The notes under the pieces: generated by a model
What the model was told of the DNA's origin: nothing
The model's database searches: none
Seen by the model: only the letters and a program-made list of their open reading frames with translations
Assembly (NCBI GenBank): GCA_008933995.1
Contig: WARS01000013.1
Span: 2,410,721 to 2,474,720 of the forward strand
From: Datnioides undecimradiatus
Taxonomy: Eukaryota > Chordata > Actinopteri > Lobotiformes > Datnioididae
DNA: 64,000 bases
Reading direction: 5' to 3'
Position numbers and translations under genes: made by a program
In this document: in pieces, positions 26,621 through 39,450 of the stretch
Position numbering within the stretch: the stretch's first letter is position 1
Layout of the letters: every line of letters begins with the position of its first letter

Positions 26621-27839
26621 CACAACTAGATAAAGTGTATTTCTTTGTCTTTTATGTTTTCTTGTAACGTAACTCCAAAGAATGTTTTTCTATTGCTTCC
26701 AAGTTTTACTTCAGAAAGGAAAACCCAGCACATTGGAACCACCTCTAGTGTCACTGTTGCTTAGTTGTAATAGCAGAAACTACAAAATGTCTTTGTACTG
26801 TCTTATCTTTCCGTTTTCTGATTGGTGCAATAATATAAAAAAAGGAAAAAAGGAAATTCTTCCCAAATAGCCTTGTGTCATCATTCTGATGCAACCTTGC
26901 AAGGGCTTTTTGTTGTTGTTGTCTGTGCTGCTGGGAATTTAATTGAAGCCAACAGGTCTGAAGATGTGGCAAAATGGATTTAAAATCCTTTCAAATGACT
27001 GCACTGCTGTAAAAAGTGGTCTTCTTTAATGTTACTCATCCTACGGCATTTCTTCTCTATGGTCATGTTAGGCAGACGAGACCCACATCTGGACCATCTT
27101 CCATTTGCAATTTTACTTTTTAGTTACTTTTAGTTTTAACATCCATCTGACACGAGCACAGCTAGAGATGCAGAACAGAAGCGTGTGTCATTATTATTCC
27201 AAATATTTGTCCTTCTTTCTTAGTGTCCTCCTCTTTTCAGAACAAAAACATGGCTGAAGGTCATCAGCCTTGTGACAGAAAACAACAGTACTCACAGCCA
27301 ACCTTTTCCCCTTCAGACTGTGTTAATACTTAATTGCTTTGCCAAATATGTTTCGGTAGAAGTGCCACCTATTGTCTGCCAAATGACATTGTAAAACTGT
27401 AGGATTAGATTTACTAGTGATGGCTTTTTCTTATCCAGGAAGTGAGACTGGTTTATAAGAAGACAGTCCTGCTGGAAGGTTGGAGTTCATTTAATCTACT
27501 TTACTGCAAGAGATGCAAGATGTTTCTGATCACTACTAGCATCATAGAACAATGTTTTGAAGAATGTCTTTTTATGCAGATGACAGTCTAGGTCCAGAAC
27601 AAGAACCAGACACATCCTGTAACTCCTCTCTTGTGATGCTACTTATCCAATCAAATGTGTGTATTTGGATAATCAACACAATTGACTGACATGGTTAAAT
27701 ATAGAAAAGGCCAGGGGGTTCACTCGAACCTAACCTTAACCAAATGCTTTACATTGCCCTAATATACCATAAAAATGCTTTGGTGGAACAGGTATTTAGG
27801 GAACACAACTGAAATGCACTGATAGACTAAAGCTGAGAC

Positions 27840-28050
27840 AGTTGTGGCTCAGAGGTAAAGCAGGTAATCATACAACTGGCAGTTCAATCCTCAGCTCCTC
27901 CAGGCCGCATATCAAAGTGCCTTTGAGCTGAATCCTGAAATGCTCCATATGGCTGTGCCATTCATGTGTCAGTGGTTGAATGCGTCACATATAGTGCAGA
28001 GTACTTTGAGTGGTCAAGAGTATAGAAAGCTGCAATATAAATGAGGTCAG
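27840..28050 (+). repeat. Fish SINE/MITE-like repeat with tRNA-like boxes
   Basis: Blocks TGGCTCAGAGGTAAAGCAGGT and GGCAGTTCAATCCTCAGCTCCTCCAG mimic tRNA A and B boxes. The remainder (TCAAAGTGCCTTTGAGC, ATGGCTGTGCCATTC, GAGTACTTTGAGTGGTCAAGA, GCAATATAAATG) follows the order of a very common teleost dispersed repeat. It is too degenerate to be a tRNA gene. Confidence 0.55.
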
Positions 28051-28779
28051 CCATGCACTATAATTTCAGAAGCATTACATTTCCTCCATCGTGCATCCTG
28101 ATAATTAGCTGTTAAGAACATAACTTTTAGAAGACATGGCACAAGGGTCCACATCCCCCAAAAGTGTCCAAATCTTGATTGATACTACCTTTACATAGAT
28201 GGAGAATCCAAAGGTTTTGACTTCTCTTCATCAAGTTGTTGTAATTGTATTCATTTGTTCTATAATTTAGATATGCTGGTTTACAATAGCCTACGAAAAT
28301 TCTTGCTAAATCATGCCTGAGAGTGGATAATGACCAGCCCCATTCCCATCTTCACCATGGCTGCATTGGGTTCCACAGAAGCAGACAAAAGAGGAGCCAC
28401 TGATCCTCTACTCCTGTCTCTGGTCTCTCATCTGACATGCACACATGCTGGTTATCTGTCAAACAGATGTCATGGCTGCTCTAAACGGCTGCCATCTCCG
28501 CTCTCCAACTGGATTCCCATGTTTTTCATCTTGAGCAGATTCCACTGATGCCTTTCAGGGCTGAGTGACAGGCAGGGTGTCATGAAACATGTAGCACTGT
28601 TCAAGTGAAAGGGGATGAGGGTCCCCAGTTAAACTGTACATTTCTGTTACAATGACAGAACCGCAATGATCTGAACCGCAGACAGATCCATCTTCATTAG
28701 ACAGAGGAGGCGACAGAGTGTGTTAAAAGTAGAGCAACAAGAGCAGCCTGAGAATAAGAGGAATGCTTTGCTTCAAATT

Positions 28780-29420
28780 ACTCATGGCTGAGCGTCTGAG
28801 ATTATTCTCCTCTAAATCAGACTGTCATGTAATTACATTAACAATGCTGTTAAAGAGGTATATTTAACCATTTGCTCTGAATCAAACCTTGCCCTGGAAA
28901 ACAATATTATCTTGTTAGTAGTGAGGCAGCCACCGGCACTGATCCCCTGTTGAATTGCAGGCCGCCTGAGGACACTATTAAAGGAGCATCTGACCTGTCC
29001 ACCCCGTGACAGCTCAATATAAATGTTCCTCTTTTTAATAGACCATCTTGCTAAAAAATATGTCGACAAACCTTTTAAAAAAAGCCATTTCAGGAGAACT
29101 CCAATGGTTCCACCCATTACATTTTATGCTCCAGTCCATTCACATAAACTTGATGCTCAGCCTCGGTTGCTGTTTTTATGGTCCGATGTGGACACTCGGC
29201 GCTGCACTTCATTCCTGGGGAGATGTGAGCCAGAAGGCGAAAAGTCATGGAGCGCAGCCGGAAGATGGAGGCAGGCAATTGATAGACTGCATTTTAGAAG
29301 CTTATATTTCACTTTATTCAGTCAGTATCCAGCCTTTAGTGAATAACTACCAGGCCATAGAGTAGCATTACTTTAAAATAAAAAAAGGAAACTACCCAAG
29401 GCTGAATGGCTAACAGGTTT
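28780..29420. promoter_or_regulatory. Candidate conserved noncoding element in the large intron
   Basis: Repeat-free sequence with balanced composition, including TGTCATGTAATTACATTAACAATG (28,823-28,846) and several ATTA cores. Open frames overlap in several phases. The call is based on texture only. Confidence 0.25.
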
Positions 29421-30099
29421 CTCTCCGACTTCCTTCTCAACATTGCCTGACTACAGATGAGCGCTCATAAATGTCTGTTAGGATTTATATTATCAAACTG
29501 CATGGAAAAGAGGTTTCAGGGGACAGTTGTTAAGGCAAATGTGTTATATTTACGATTGGGGGCTGCAAATCTGTAATAGTAAGTACAGAGAATTAGCGTT
29601 TAGAGAGGACATTAAACTTTCCCGGCGTTCTCAGACATCTTGAAATAATACTATATGCCAATTTAGAGACAGATGCCGAGCTGTTGGAAAGCCTTCACCG
29701 GCCTTAACGACAGCGGAGCTACAACAACCAGCCCTCAGAGGGAAGAAGAAAAGCCGTAAGATGAATTTCAATTGATCATGACGAACACGTTACATGTCTC
29801 AAAGCAAGCTGTTAGAGAATTGTTCTTTTGCTAAGAATTTATTTGTCTGAACAAGGAGTTTGCACAGTGTTTTGGTATGTTGGCAAAATTTAAAGTATGT
29901 TGAATTAACTGTTGGCTCAAAGCTCAAGGTTTTAACGCACTATGCATGTCATATCGACTGCTGCAAGGCTAAACTGTAACAACTCCTTGTTGTTTTCAGA
30001 ACTGTGGTTTGCACCTGTCTCTTTCATCTCACACATCACTATAAAGCACGTTTTTAAATGTCCTCTTTGAATTCAGACACGATTACCAATGTAGTTAAG

Positions 30100-30583
30100 T
30101 GTCAAGACTTGGCTACAGGGTGAGAGCAGGACCCAGATGCAGGCAGGGACAAGGATGCAAAAAGGTCTTCTAACAGTTTATTTTATTGGGCTTAGGCTTA
30201 CGGATGGTCAAGGCAGGCAGGGTCAAAATTCCAGGAAGTCAGTCCGAAACAAGGCGTGGTAAGTAAAACTCCAAAAAACCAAAAATGCAAAAACTAGAAA
30301 TCCAAAAAATCTCTGACTATGGACACGGAATCTAGGTAGGGACATGGACTCTAAACTCAACAAACAGGGCAAGAACATGGACTCGAACTTAGCAATGCAC
30401 AGACAAAGAACAAAGGCAATGGCACAACTTAAATAGACAGGTGAGGGCAGGAAAACGAGACACAGGTGAGACCAATCAACTAATCAAGAACAGAAAGCAA
30501 GTACACAGAAACACACAAGGGGAACACTTTTCAAAATAAAACAGGAAATAACAAAAGAAGAACTGAACATCAAAACCCTGACA
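30100..30583 (-). mobile_element. 3' LTR of a Gypsy-like retrotransposon (minus strand)
   Basis: Read on the minus strand, the element starts TGTCAGGGTTTTGATG and ends CCAAGTCTTGACA (484 bp, TG...CA ends). A poly(A) signal (CCAATAAAATAAACTG, near 30,172-30,190) precedes the U5-like block GCATCTGGGTCCTGCTCTCACCC, common in fish LTRs. Immediately upstream (30,587-30,596) is a polypurine tract GAGGAGGGGG, the expected plus-strand primer site, which identifies this as the 3' LTR. The adjoining internal region is rearranged (next entries), and the 5' part of the element is not present in the window. Confidence 0.7.
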
Positions 30584-30619
30584 GAACCCCCTCCTCAAGG
30601 GACAGATCCCAGATGTCCC

Positions 30620-31747
30620 TAACATTCAAAAAGAAGTCCATGAGGCAGGGTAGGTGGAGGGGGCCAGGAGGAGGGACTGACAGCCCAGAAAACTCAGGGG
30701 GTCAGACTGTGTGACATGGAGCAATGACTGAAGCTGAATTGATCCGGAGGCCGGGCCGGAGGGCAACGACGAAGAAGGAGCCTCTCCGGAGGCCAGGCAG
30801 GAGGGCGACGACGAAGGACAGGCCTCTCCGGAGGCCGGCGACGAAGATATGACCTCTCTGGAGGTCGGGCAGGAGGCCGGCGACAAAGATATGACCTCTC
30901 TGGAGGTGCTGACCAGGCACAACTTAGCGCTAAGGGCACTAGGAGCAAGGGGAGCACTAGGAACACTGGGAGTAAGGGGAGCACTTGGAACACTTGGAGC
31001 ACTAGGGACACTTGGAGCACTAGGGATACATGGAACACTTCGAGCACTAGGGACGGCGTCCAACTCAAGTTGCTAGTGTTTCCAGTGCTTCCATTGCATC
31101 TAGTGTTCCCAGAGCCCCTAATGTCCCTAGTGCTCCAAGTGTCCCTAGTGTCTCTAGTGCTCCAAGTGTCCAGTCGGGGGCGGCAGCCCGTCCGACTCAA
31201 GTTGCTAGTGTATCCAGTGTCCCAAGTGTCCCTGGTGTTCCATGTATCCCTAGTGCTCCAAGTGTTCCATGTATCCCTAGTGCTCCAAGTGTTCCATGTA
31301 TCCCTAGTGCTCCAAGTGTTCCATGTATCCCTAGTGCTCCAAGTGCTCCCCTTGCTCCCAGTGTTCCTAGTGCTCCCCTTGCTCCTAGTGCCCCTAGTGC
31401 TCCCCTTGCTCCTAGTGCCCCTAGTGCTCCCCTTGCTCCTAGTGCTCTTAGCGCTAAGTTGTGCCCGGTCAGCACATCCAGAGAGGTCATATCTTCGTCG
31501 CCGGTCTCCTGCCCGACCTCCAGAGAGGTCATATCTTCGTCGCCGGCCTCCGGAGAGGCCTGTCCTTCGTCGTCGCCCTCCTGCCCGGCCTCCGGAGAGG
31601 CTCCTTCTTTGTCGTCGCCCTCCGGACCAATTCAGCTTCAGTCATTGCTCCACGTCACAGTCTGACCCCCTGAGTTTTCTGGGCTGTCAGGACCTCCTCC
31701 TAGCCCCCTCCACCTACCCTGCCTCATGGACTTCTTTTTGAATGTTA
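30620..31747. repeat. ~1.1 kb imperfect palindrome of retroelement tail region
   Basis: The left end (TAACATTCAAAAAGAAG, 30,620-30,636) is the exact reverse complement of the right end (31,731-31,747). Pairing continues inward through 30,620-30,932 against about 31,447-31,747, with few mismatches and one 15 bp insertion on the left. It then continues through inverted arrays of 27 bp repeats. Orientation flips near 31,053. Both arms encode the same proline/serine/arginine-rich frame reading outward: minus strand on the left (30,694-31,200), plus strand on the right (31,070-31,741). Only the left arm joins the polypurine tract and LTR; homology on the right stops at 31,747. It is a duplicated inverted piece of a retroelement tail, not a host gene. 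Confidence 0.8.
31203..31449 (+). repeat. 27 bp minisatellite (right arm)
   Basis: Two related 27 bp units are seen: CCATGTATCCCTAGTGCTCC plus AAGTGTT (about four copies, to about 31,340), then CTCCCCTTGCTCCTAGTGCC plus CCTAGTG (about three copies). Twenty-seven bases equals nine codons, so expansion keeps the reading frame. The shorter mirror array lies at about 30,931-31,050. Confidence 0.85.
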
Positions 31748-33939
31748 AGCTGATTTGGACACTGTTGTTCAAAGGTTTGATTCATAATTAATAAATCACC
31801 ATTACACCTTTTGTTGCTTGTAACCCGGAGCGTACCAAAAACATTCTTTTCTCCTTCCTTTCTGCCTTTTACTCATGGTTCTTCGGCCTGAACTCACTAT
31901 AAACTCAGCAGGTGGCCGTTGCTCTTTGAAGTCTGTAATCCCCGTGCACCGCAGGAACAGCCCAGACGTCAGGTTGTAAATATCAAATATGTTTGATAAG
32001 ATAGGGGCATCTTAGATCAGTCTGCGAGTCAATCACTGCGGCGGAGACTGAATTTGTAAACCCCCTCAAACTTCCAGCCAATCTGCACAGACCATCAGTT
32101 CAGACCCACCCCCTCTGTGTCACCTGCCTTACATTGAAAATGCTGCATGTTTAACTTTGATGCAGGTAAGGATGAACCACTGTGGTAAAGTTGACAGAGT
32201 TGATGATAATCTGTGTGCAGATTACACTCATGTATGCAAGCGTGCACCTTTTTTCCATCTTTGCCTACCTTTGTTTCTGTCCCCCATCTGACTGATCCCA
32301 CACTAACACGTCTCAGGCTGCTTTAAGTATGACTGCAGACGTCTGCTCCTGTTTCCATCACAGCTCAGACTTCCCCGTCTGCTTCGCTGAAGCTATTAAA
32401 ACCGCTATGATACACTCTGTAGACCTATACTGTGCTCCAAAACATCAATTTTAACAGCATTTAGCGTCACAGAACTCAACTTAGCAGGTAAAAGTCTTAC
32501 AGCCGTGTGTGTGTGTGTGTGACCTCAAAATATGCAATGAACATAGAGCGGAGAAGCAAGTGTGTTACCTGTGATTCCATGCTGAGATTTTTTTTATTAA
32601 TTTGATGGTTTATCACCTCAGCGCCAATTTATATTGCAACTCAATACATATTTGCTTTCTCTTTGGACAAATGTGACTTACCCTTAACATTGTGCAGTAA
32701 CATACAAATGTACTGTTATTACACTGTTGCTATAAACATTCATGAAGTAAAAATGACAGAATACAAACATATTTGTGTGCATATATAATCTGTACATTGG
32801 AAACATAGCACTGAATGTTTTTTTTATAGACTCAATTGATTTCTATATTCTTGTGATTAATTTATATAACAGTGAGCTCATTGAATAATGATAAGCTGTC
32901 CAGACACCATTTATTTAAGTCAAATGATTTGTGCTCTTTGTGCGAGAGCAGGCAACAGGTGCTGATTATTTCAAATGTGAAGTCATCAGAGTTCAGGTGT
33001 TGCACCCTCAGTCTCATATTTTGCACTCTCAGCTGAAATTTGAATAACAATAATGTCATCATTTGAGAGCGGTGAACGGGAAATTTTGCACTTTGGCACC
33101 AGGCAAAAACTCCCAATGACATTCACCTCTTGTCTGTTGGCATTTTGTTTCCCATCAAGGAATTTGCTTCTGCAGCTCATTCACAGAGAAACTGCGGTGC
33201 CTAGCTCTCTGCATGCGTCTTTGTCCCACACAATATCCATGTCTGACCTCCAGAGCAAGTTGGACAGAATCTGCATTGCTTGACCAGGCCTACTTAACTT
33301 AGTTATGGGTCCACCAGTTTATCAAGGCTTGGGTGCCTCCAAACTCTGGACAACTTCAGTGTGTTGGCGTTATATAGTTTGATCTTGTCCAAATATCATA
33401 ATATGGATTCAAAAATGGTTGGGGAGGCTCTTCCAAGTTCAGGTTTGGAGTGTTCCAGCATAATCTGTTTTTTGGAGACCACGCCCAAGACCTGCACCAA
33501 TTTTCATTGTGGTTGCCTGCCCGCACTGCAGCTACAAGTCCAGCACTACTACTTCAAAATGACCTGTAGGGCACATCCGTAATTAGAAGTGTGCCTGTCA
33601 GAGATGACAAGTGTTCAGCTTCCTCCTCCTTCTTTTGAAAATAGCCACATTACCACAGCAGAGCAGCAACATGCTTTAGAGGTGAACAATTGCAATATTC
33701 TTCTTTATGATACATAAATTGTAGTAAGTCACTAATTCTAAAGTTACATAGCAACGTGCATCAAACAGCCTCTCATATAACACAGTCTGTGGAGCAGTGA
33801 ATCCACATCACTAACAAATTAATCACCTTTTTCAGCACATTAAAACTTCAGCACTGAGACGCTGTGACAAAGAACACAGCCATGGCCAATTTGAAAGAGG
33901 ACTGTACCTCCTGGTGTTAAGCTTCAACCAAGCATAGAC

Positions 33940-34290
33940 CGTTAACAGCAATACAATTGACTAACTTTAAAGGAGGTTGCTCTAATTGCTGGGTGAGGGC
34001 AGGCTTTTAGTTTGTAAGACCCAATTACCGTCGTGCTGTTAGCACTTCTCCACTAATTGCATTCATCAGCTTAAATCGTTATCACCAGGCTCTCCTTCGA
34101 TTTCTATCGAAATCCAAAAATCCTCATTTCTTTGAGTTTCAGAATAGCTAGAGGTAACTCATAATGTGGCGAGGGATAATGGGTTTACATTTGAGCTGTA
34201 ATTAGAGAGGGAATGGAGATAGAAGACTGCTGGTGTATCTGATTCTGACACAGTATGGGTCCTATCTGCCATAGTGAGACAAAGCGACAG
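33940..34290. promoter_or_regulatory. Candidate conserved noncoding element, homeodomain-type cores
   Basis: Several TAATTG/CAATTA/TAATTA-like cores (for example TCTAATTGC, CCAATTACC, CTAATTGC and GTAATTAGAG) occur within about 250 bp of repeat-free sequence. The call is based on texture and motif density only. Confidence 0.27.
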
Positions 34291-35649
34291 ATTTAACTTT
34301 GAGCTATTGTCCTGATCACTGTTTGTTTGAAAGCACAGATCATTCCCAACATGACCTTAATGCAGGTGGAGCACAGACACAGAGATAAACTCAGATTTTA
34401 GTTTATTACAAGTTGCATTTGGACATTATTTCTACAATAGCAACAATGTAATAAGCAGGTTACAATCAAACAAGCACTTTATCCAGGTTGTCTAAACCTT
34501 TGATTTCCAGCAAGATGTACTTCTACAAAAGAGTATTCAATGTCACAGAAAATTACCAGCAACAGCCTGGCTCCCAGGTCAAATGTCAGGCAATTGTAGT
34601 ATAAATTCAAACTTAACTACTAAATTATCGTTGTTCTTTAAACACTCTAGTGATATGAGTTTTCAGCACTCCAGACCACCAGGGGGCAGCAACAACTATC
34701 ATTCTTAATTACGTGAGCTACACTTGCATTGTCTTGGTTAGACAGCTGGATTTAGTAGAAGGCCCACGCCACGATGGATGTTTAAGTGAACTGAGCTTTG
34801 CTGCAGTAGTTGATAAATAATAATAAGCATTGCCTGAACTGTCTTTTGCCACTGTTATTATTACAACAATAATGATGATCAAAACTACAAAAATAGGACT
34901 CAGGTTTTGAAAAACTAGAATTTCCCTTTAAATTTGTTATATCAGCTCTGAAATCTATAGGAAGCTAAAAACACCTTTTTGAATTTTATCATCATAACCA
35001 GATAAAATAAAAAAAAACAAGTGAGGAGTGAACCCTGATTTCCTCTCCGCTATGGGAATAAAACTATTGACATTCTCTCAGCACATGCACCATCCCCCTG
35101 CTCCTCTTCACTGGCTAGTCAACCACACACACAGAGGATACAAGCAAGGCCACACGCAGCCACTCATGGCTCATCTATACAGCTGCCATTCAGATGCGTA
35201 TAGCAGAGGACGTTTGATGGTTTTCTAATCTCGGGAGCTGCCACCGGGAGATGGGGCGAGCTGACCCCTGTCATCCCCACAGTGCATCTCAAACAGCCCC
35301 ACATCTCCATCTCAATCTCCCTCCACTCGCTATCTCCGTCCAGCATTGTGTCGTCCACCTGCTCTCCAAATGTCAGGACGAATGCTCCGCAGCCGCATCC
35401 CCACGCGTCCCCAGGATGGGGGTGACCTGCTCCACCGCCGCCTGGGATAATGTCATGCTACCCCTGGGCAAGGGTTCCACGCTGACCTGCTGTGTGCTGT
35501 GTGCAGCAGGCTGATGTATGCGGCCACACAGCAACAGAAATTGAGATACAGCATATATGCTGCATTAAAGGGCTCCTCGCAGACCAGTTAAATAGAAGAA
35601 CCCAGCTGATGGTCCAGATGGGAAATAATGTAGAAAATGCAGATGCAGC

Positions 35650-35672
35650 GTGTGTGTGTGTGTGTGTGTGTG
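35650..35672. repeat. (TG)n microsatellite
   Basis: About eleven uninterrupted TG units. Confidence 0.9.
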
Positions 35673-36040
35673 TTTCAGTTTGAATCTGTGTGTGTCAATC
35701 AAATGTTCTTCTTCTTCTTACAAATGTAGATTTAAAGTGACCTGTGGAGCAACCTCTAAAACCAGTGCTTTGTTTTACAGTCAGGGACAGTCTATCAGCC
35801 AGTTTACTCTGTGGCTCACTTTAGACCCCTTCCTCTGGCAAGAAGTACTAGTGTGTCAGTGTAAACAGTATCACTGAATATGCTAATTCATAATTTTGTA
35901 AACAAAAATGTTATTTTTCCTCTAAACTGCAATCAGATTGCCAACAGTATGTTGAAAAAATCATTTTAATGGCAGGTATTTCACTCCCGTATTTATCTTT
36001 CCCAGTCTCATTTAACATGTGAACTCCAGATTTTTCATGT

Positions 36041-36053
36041 TTTTTTGTTTGTT

Positions 36054-36084
<31 letters not shown>

Positions 36085-36085
36085 C
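36041..36085. repeat. Compound (TTTG)n(TG)n microsatellite
   Basis: A T-run and TTTG units pass into about twelve TG units. Confidence 0.92.
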
Positions 36086-37414
36086 TTTTACTAGCAAAAA
36101 ACAAACACAGTCTTTAATCCATTGATCTTGGGCATCTGCGCCATTTCTTTACTTGTTCTATTGACAGATTTGTCGTACTTCGGGTTCACATGATCTGCCT
36201 TTTATTTCACCGAGGCAAGGAGATCATATGGCCTGACATCACCACCACATCCACCACAAAGCCCCATTCAGCGGGTCACTAGCTCGCAGCTAGCTCAGCA
36301 AACGTAGCAGCTCGAGCCGATGCTCATTGAGGACGACGGTTATGCATAAGACGACGCCTAGTTTGGATGCACATGATGATGGTGATGATGGAGGTTAGAT
36401 CATTTGTATTATTTACAATCTCATAATCTTTACAACCACTGGATGGAATTATCTTTAATTTGCTGCTTTGGAATTAAAACACATTGTTTACTCTTGCTTT
36501 TGCGTAATCATTTCATATTAGCCTTCATCAGTCTACTTGATCAATCAGACAATTTATCCTGTCATGACATCATTTTCCTACAAGCACATGAAAACAACAC
36601 ATTGGCCAGTCACCATTGCTATCACAGCATGGAGGATAAGCCACTAATTAGATGTGTATCTCATATTTAAATACCAGCATATCAGTATGGACAGGCAGAT
36701 TCTATTCTATAGCTTTATTATTATTAGTAGTAGTAGTGGTATTAGTAGTGACCTGTAAGAATCTGTGCCAATAAACTATGTCTTCATCTAAAACACAGAG
36801 CCACAGTGAAGAGTCACGCAATTTGTTTAACCAACACACACTATCCAGTTTTAAATGCCATCAGCCAATGATTATTTCCCTTAAAGTGGGCTATTAATAT
36901 CATTAAAACGTCAATAAACTTACATGATATTGCACAGTGATGAAAAGATGTGTTTCACTTCAAGGTGAATCAGATAAAATAGTAATATATATATTAGTTT
37001 GTCTTCCTATGAGGTATATATATATATATAATAATCCTTTTACTATTTCTGAGACTGTAAACTCAAAAGGTAATACAGATAAAAATACTTGGTATGATGG
37101 GTATGAGTATAAAATAAAAATACTCCCGTGCAGTATAAAAACAAGCTTCTTTTGTCAATCATCCAGCAATGTTTTTCCGTTGAATACTTCCTTACTGCAC
37201 TGTCAACAACAAAGAATGATTTTCATTGTTTCAAACGCAAGGAATAAATCTACCCAAGAGCTGTACGAAGCTGGACTGTCACAAATTGAATTATTTTGAA
37301 TTTCTAAAATAATCTAAGCCTTTAAACACTAAAGGAATGCACTCTGCTGCTGCCTGCTTCTCATCAAAACCCATCAAGCATGAAAAGCTCTCTTCTCAGC
37401 CTTTTTCCCTCCAG

Positions 37415-37446
37415 GCTGCCACAGGGAAACATTTCTAATTCATCTG
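37415..37446 (+). other. Splice-bounded 32 bp plus-strand segment
   Basis: A strong pyrimidine tract and acceptor (CTTTTTCCCTCCAG) is followed after 32 bp by CTG|GTAAGC. The size would suit a microexon. With no RNA evidence or partner exon, chance is quite possible. Confidence 0.2.
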
Positions 37447-38406
37447 GTAAGCATATTTTAATTTACACATTTTATTAATGTGACACATCTTAATATATAT
37501 TTTTCATAAAGAAATAATCTGACTGTGACAGCGGGGATGGGGGGGGAGGAAAAACAGTTAACATCAGGCAAAAAAAAAAAAAAATGTAAAAGGAAAAAAA
37601 AAGTATGTGTTGGTTTCTGCCATTAATTTGGGCTCTGGAGAATCAGTTTATTTCTAATATGAAACAGCGAAAATGAAGAGAGAGAAAAGTTAAAACCAAT
37701 TTGCATAGAATACAAAAAAAAAAAATCCCTGAAGCGTGAAAATCAGCTTGAGAGTGAGCCATTAGAGTGCGTCACACAGTTTTTAGAAAGTAAGCAAATA
37801 TGGAAATATTCCACTGAATTCAAATGAGAGCCACTGCACAGTTTCATCTTATTAATAAGGCAGCTTGGCCCCTTGAGTGCGAGTGAATATAGAACGGGAC
37901 CTTGATTTAAACCCAGCCCAACCCAACTCAACCTGAGCTCCAAAGTCATTTTGACTCCAATTTGTGTGTCTGTGTTGGGGGGGGGTTTGTCCACGAACCA
38001 TGTGGCTCTGTGCCTTGTTTTTAGAAGAGTAACGGAGTCTACGACCTGTAAACGCCACCGCTTAGAGCGTTGTTGTTGTTCCTGTTTTTCCATTTTTTTT
38101 AAATCTGAAGAAGAGGGAGCTGCTGCCATGTTGCATCACACGGGCCTCAGCGGGAAACGTGTTTTTCACGCCTGTTTTCCTCTCAGCCACATTTCAGCGC
38201 TTTGCCCTCGCGGACACTGACCATCAAGCCGCGCTGGTGCTTGATTACTGTTTTTGAAATGAGGCAGAGTGAGTTACTGTTGTTAAAAAAGAAAGTATCC
38301 GAGTATCTAAGCAGCCGAGTAATGAGGCCGCCATTTGACCCGGTCTCATCATCAGTCTAAATCCTATCGACGGGACCAAAACAAATTGTCCGGCTGCAAG
38401 GTACTT

Positions 38407-38410
<4 letters not shown>

Positions 38411-38441
<31 letters not shown>
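38411..38441. repeat. (TC)n microsatellite
   Basis: About fifteen TC units. On the minus strand they give a run of Arg-Glu codons that lengthens a chance open frame. Confidence 0.95.
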
Positions 38442-38442
<1 letters not shown>

Positions 38443-39045
38443 GGACACTCTACCCTCGCATCCTCTCTCGCCCTTCTTTCTCTCCACTCTTTCATGACTA
38501 GCTAATGAATGCAGATGGTGCTCTGGGGGATGCAGTGGTCTTATTACAGGGGTTATGCGTGCGCGCTGTGAGCTCAGCGTGCTCCAGTCAGGCTGTGGTG
38601 AAAGGTTCAATTGCTTTGGTGAAGCCCCCACCTCAATAAACAGAGGGGCTAAAGAGGTTTGTTTATTGGGCCCACCTTGACTTGACCTCCGTAGCTCAGG
38701 AACAGGCTGCGTGATTACCCGAGTGTCAGCGCAGCCCGGGGAGAATGGGGCCAGGCTACTTGTGCTGCCCGCCCTTCTCTCTCTCTCCCTCTCCCCTAAT
38801 AAATCACAGGAATAAGCGCACAAACGACAAACGTGTGACAAATGCAAAACCAAAGAGACAGCCACGTCGGCCCAGAGATTAAATGGTTTAACCAACATGT
38901 TTGCAGTCACACCAGTGGGATTTGCGACTCTACTGTCAGTCCACAATCATCTAACATATTCAGAAAATACTGAATGTATTGATTCAATTATCACACAGGG
39001 AGGTGAGCATATGGTTACAGATCAATGATTTTGGAGCTGCAATGT

Positions 39046-39450
39046 ATAATACATGGCCAAAAGTATGTGGACGCCAGATCATCATACTTGAAGACTGGTG
39101 ATGATGTGAAACTAAAACCACTCGTGTTGCTTTAACAGCATCCACTCCCCTGAGAGGGGTCGCCGTCCGAGTCTGGAGCCAGGCGCTGATGCTGGGCGAC
39201 AAGGCCTGGCTCGCACTCGGCGTTCCAGTTCATCTAAAGGTGCTACACGGGGTTGAGGTCAGAGCTCTGTGCAAATTCTTCCACACTACACTCAGGAGTC
39301 ATTTTCAAGTTGAAACAGGATGGAGCATTTCCCAGACGTCCTTCCTCAGTGTGAACCACGGAGCCTGGATCACACCGTGAAAACAGTGCGTGGACACGGG
39401 CGTCGACTTGCTTTGCAGAAAGTTTGACGTCAGGTTTCTTGGTCATGTTT
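39046..39450 (-). pseudogene. Tc1/mariner transposase remnant
   Basis: The left end (ATGGCCAAAAGTATGTGGACGCC) matches the inverted terminal repeat of a common fish Tc1/mariner family. On the minus strand a frame reads AQSSDLNPV, then stop, HL, stop, MNW, the eroded form of the DLNPIEHLW motif around the catalytic acidic residue of these transposases. At least two stops interrupt the motif and the N-terminal part and right terminus are missing, so it is dead. Confidence 0.7.

Noticed and set aside
27840..27910. tRNA-like A and B boxes.
   Set aside because: The spacing and remaining sequence match a dispersed fish repeat; no cloverleaf can be formed.
31070..31741. A 223-codon Pro/Ser/Arg-rich plus-strand frame.
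   Set aside because: It is the outward-reading arm of the retroelement palindrome and minisatellite, not an independent gene.
32085..32165. A plus-strand segment between CTGCACAG and CAG|GTAAGG, open for 25 codons.
   Set aside because: The acceptor lacks a pyrimidine tract and no partner exon is visible.
38245..38946. A 233-codon minus-strand open frame, the longest outside retroelements.
   Set aside because: It crosses the (TC)n tract, which removes stops, shows no recognisable domain, and has low-complexity Arg/Glu/Ser content. Probably chance.
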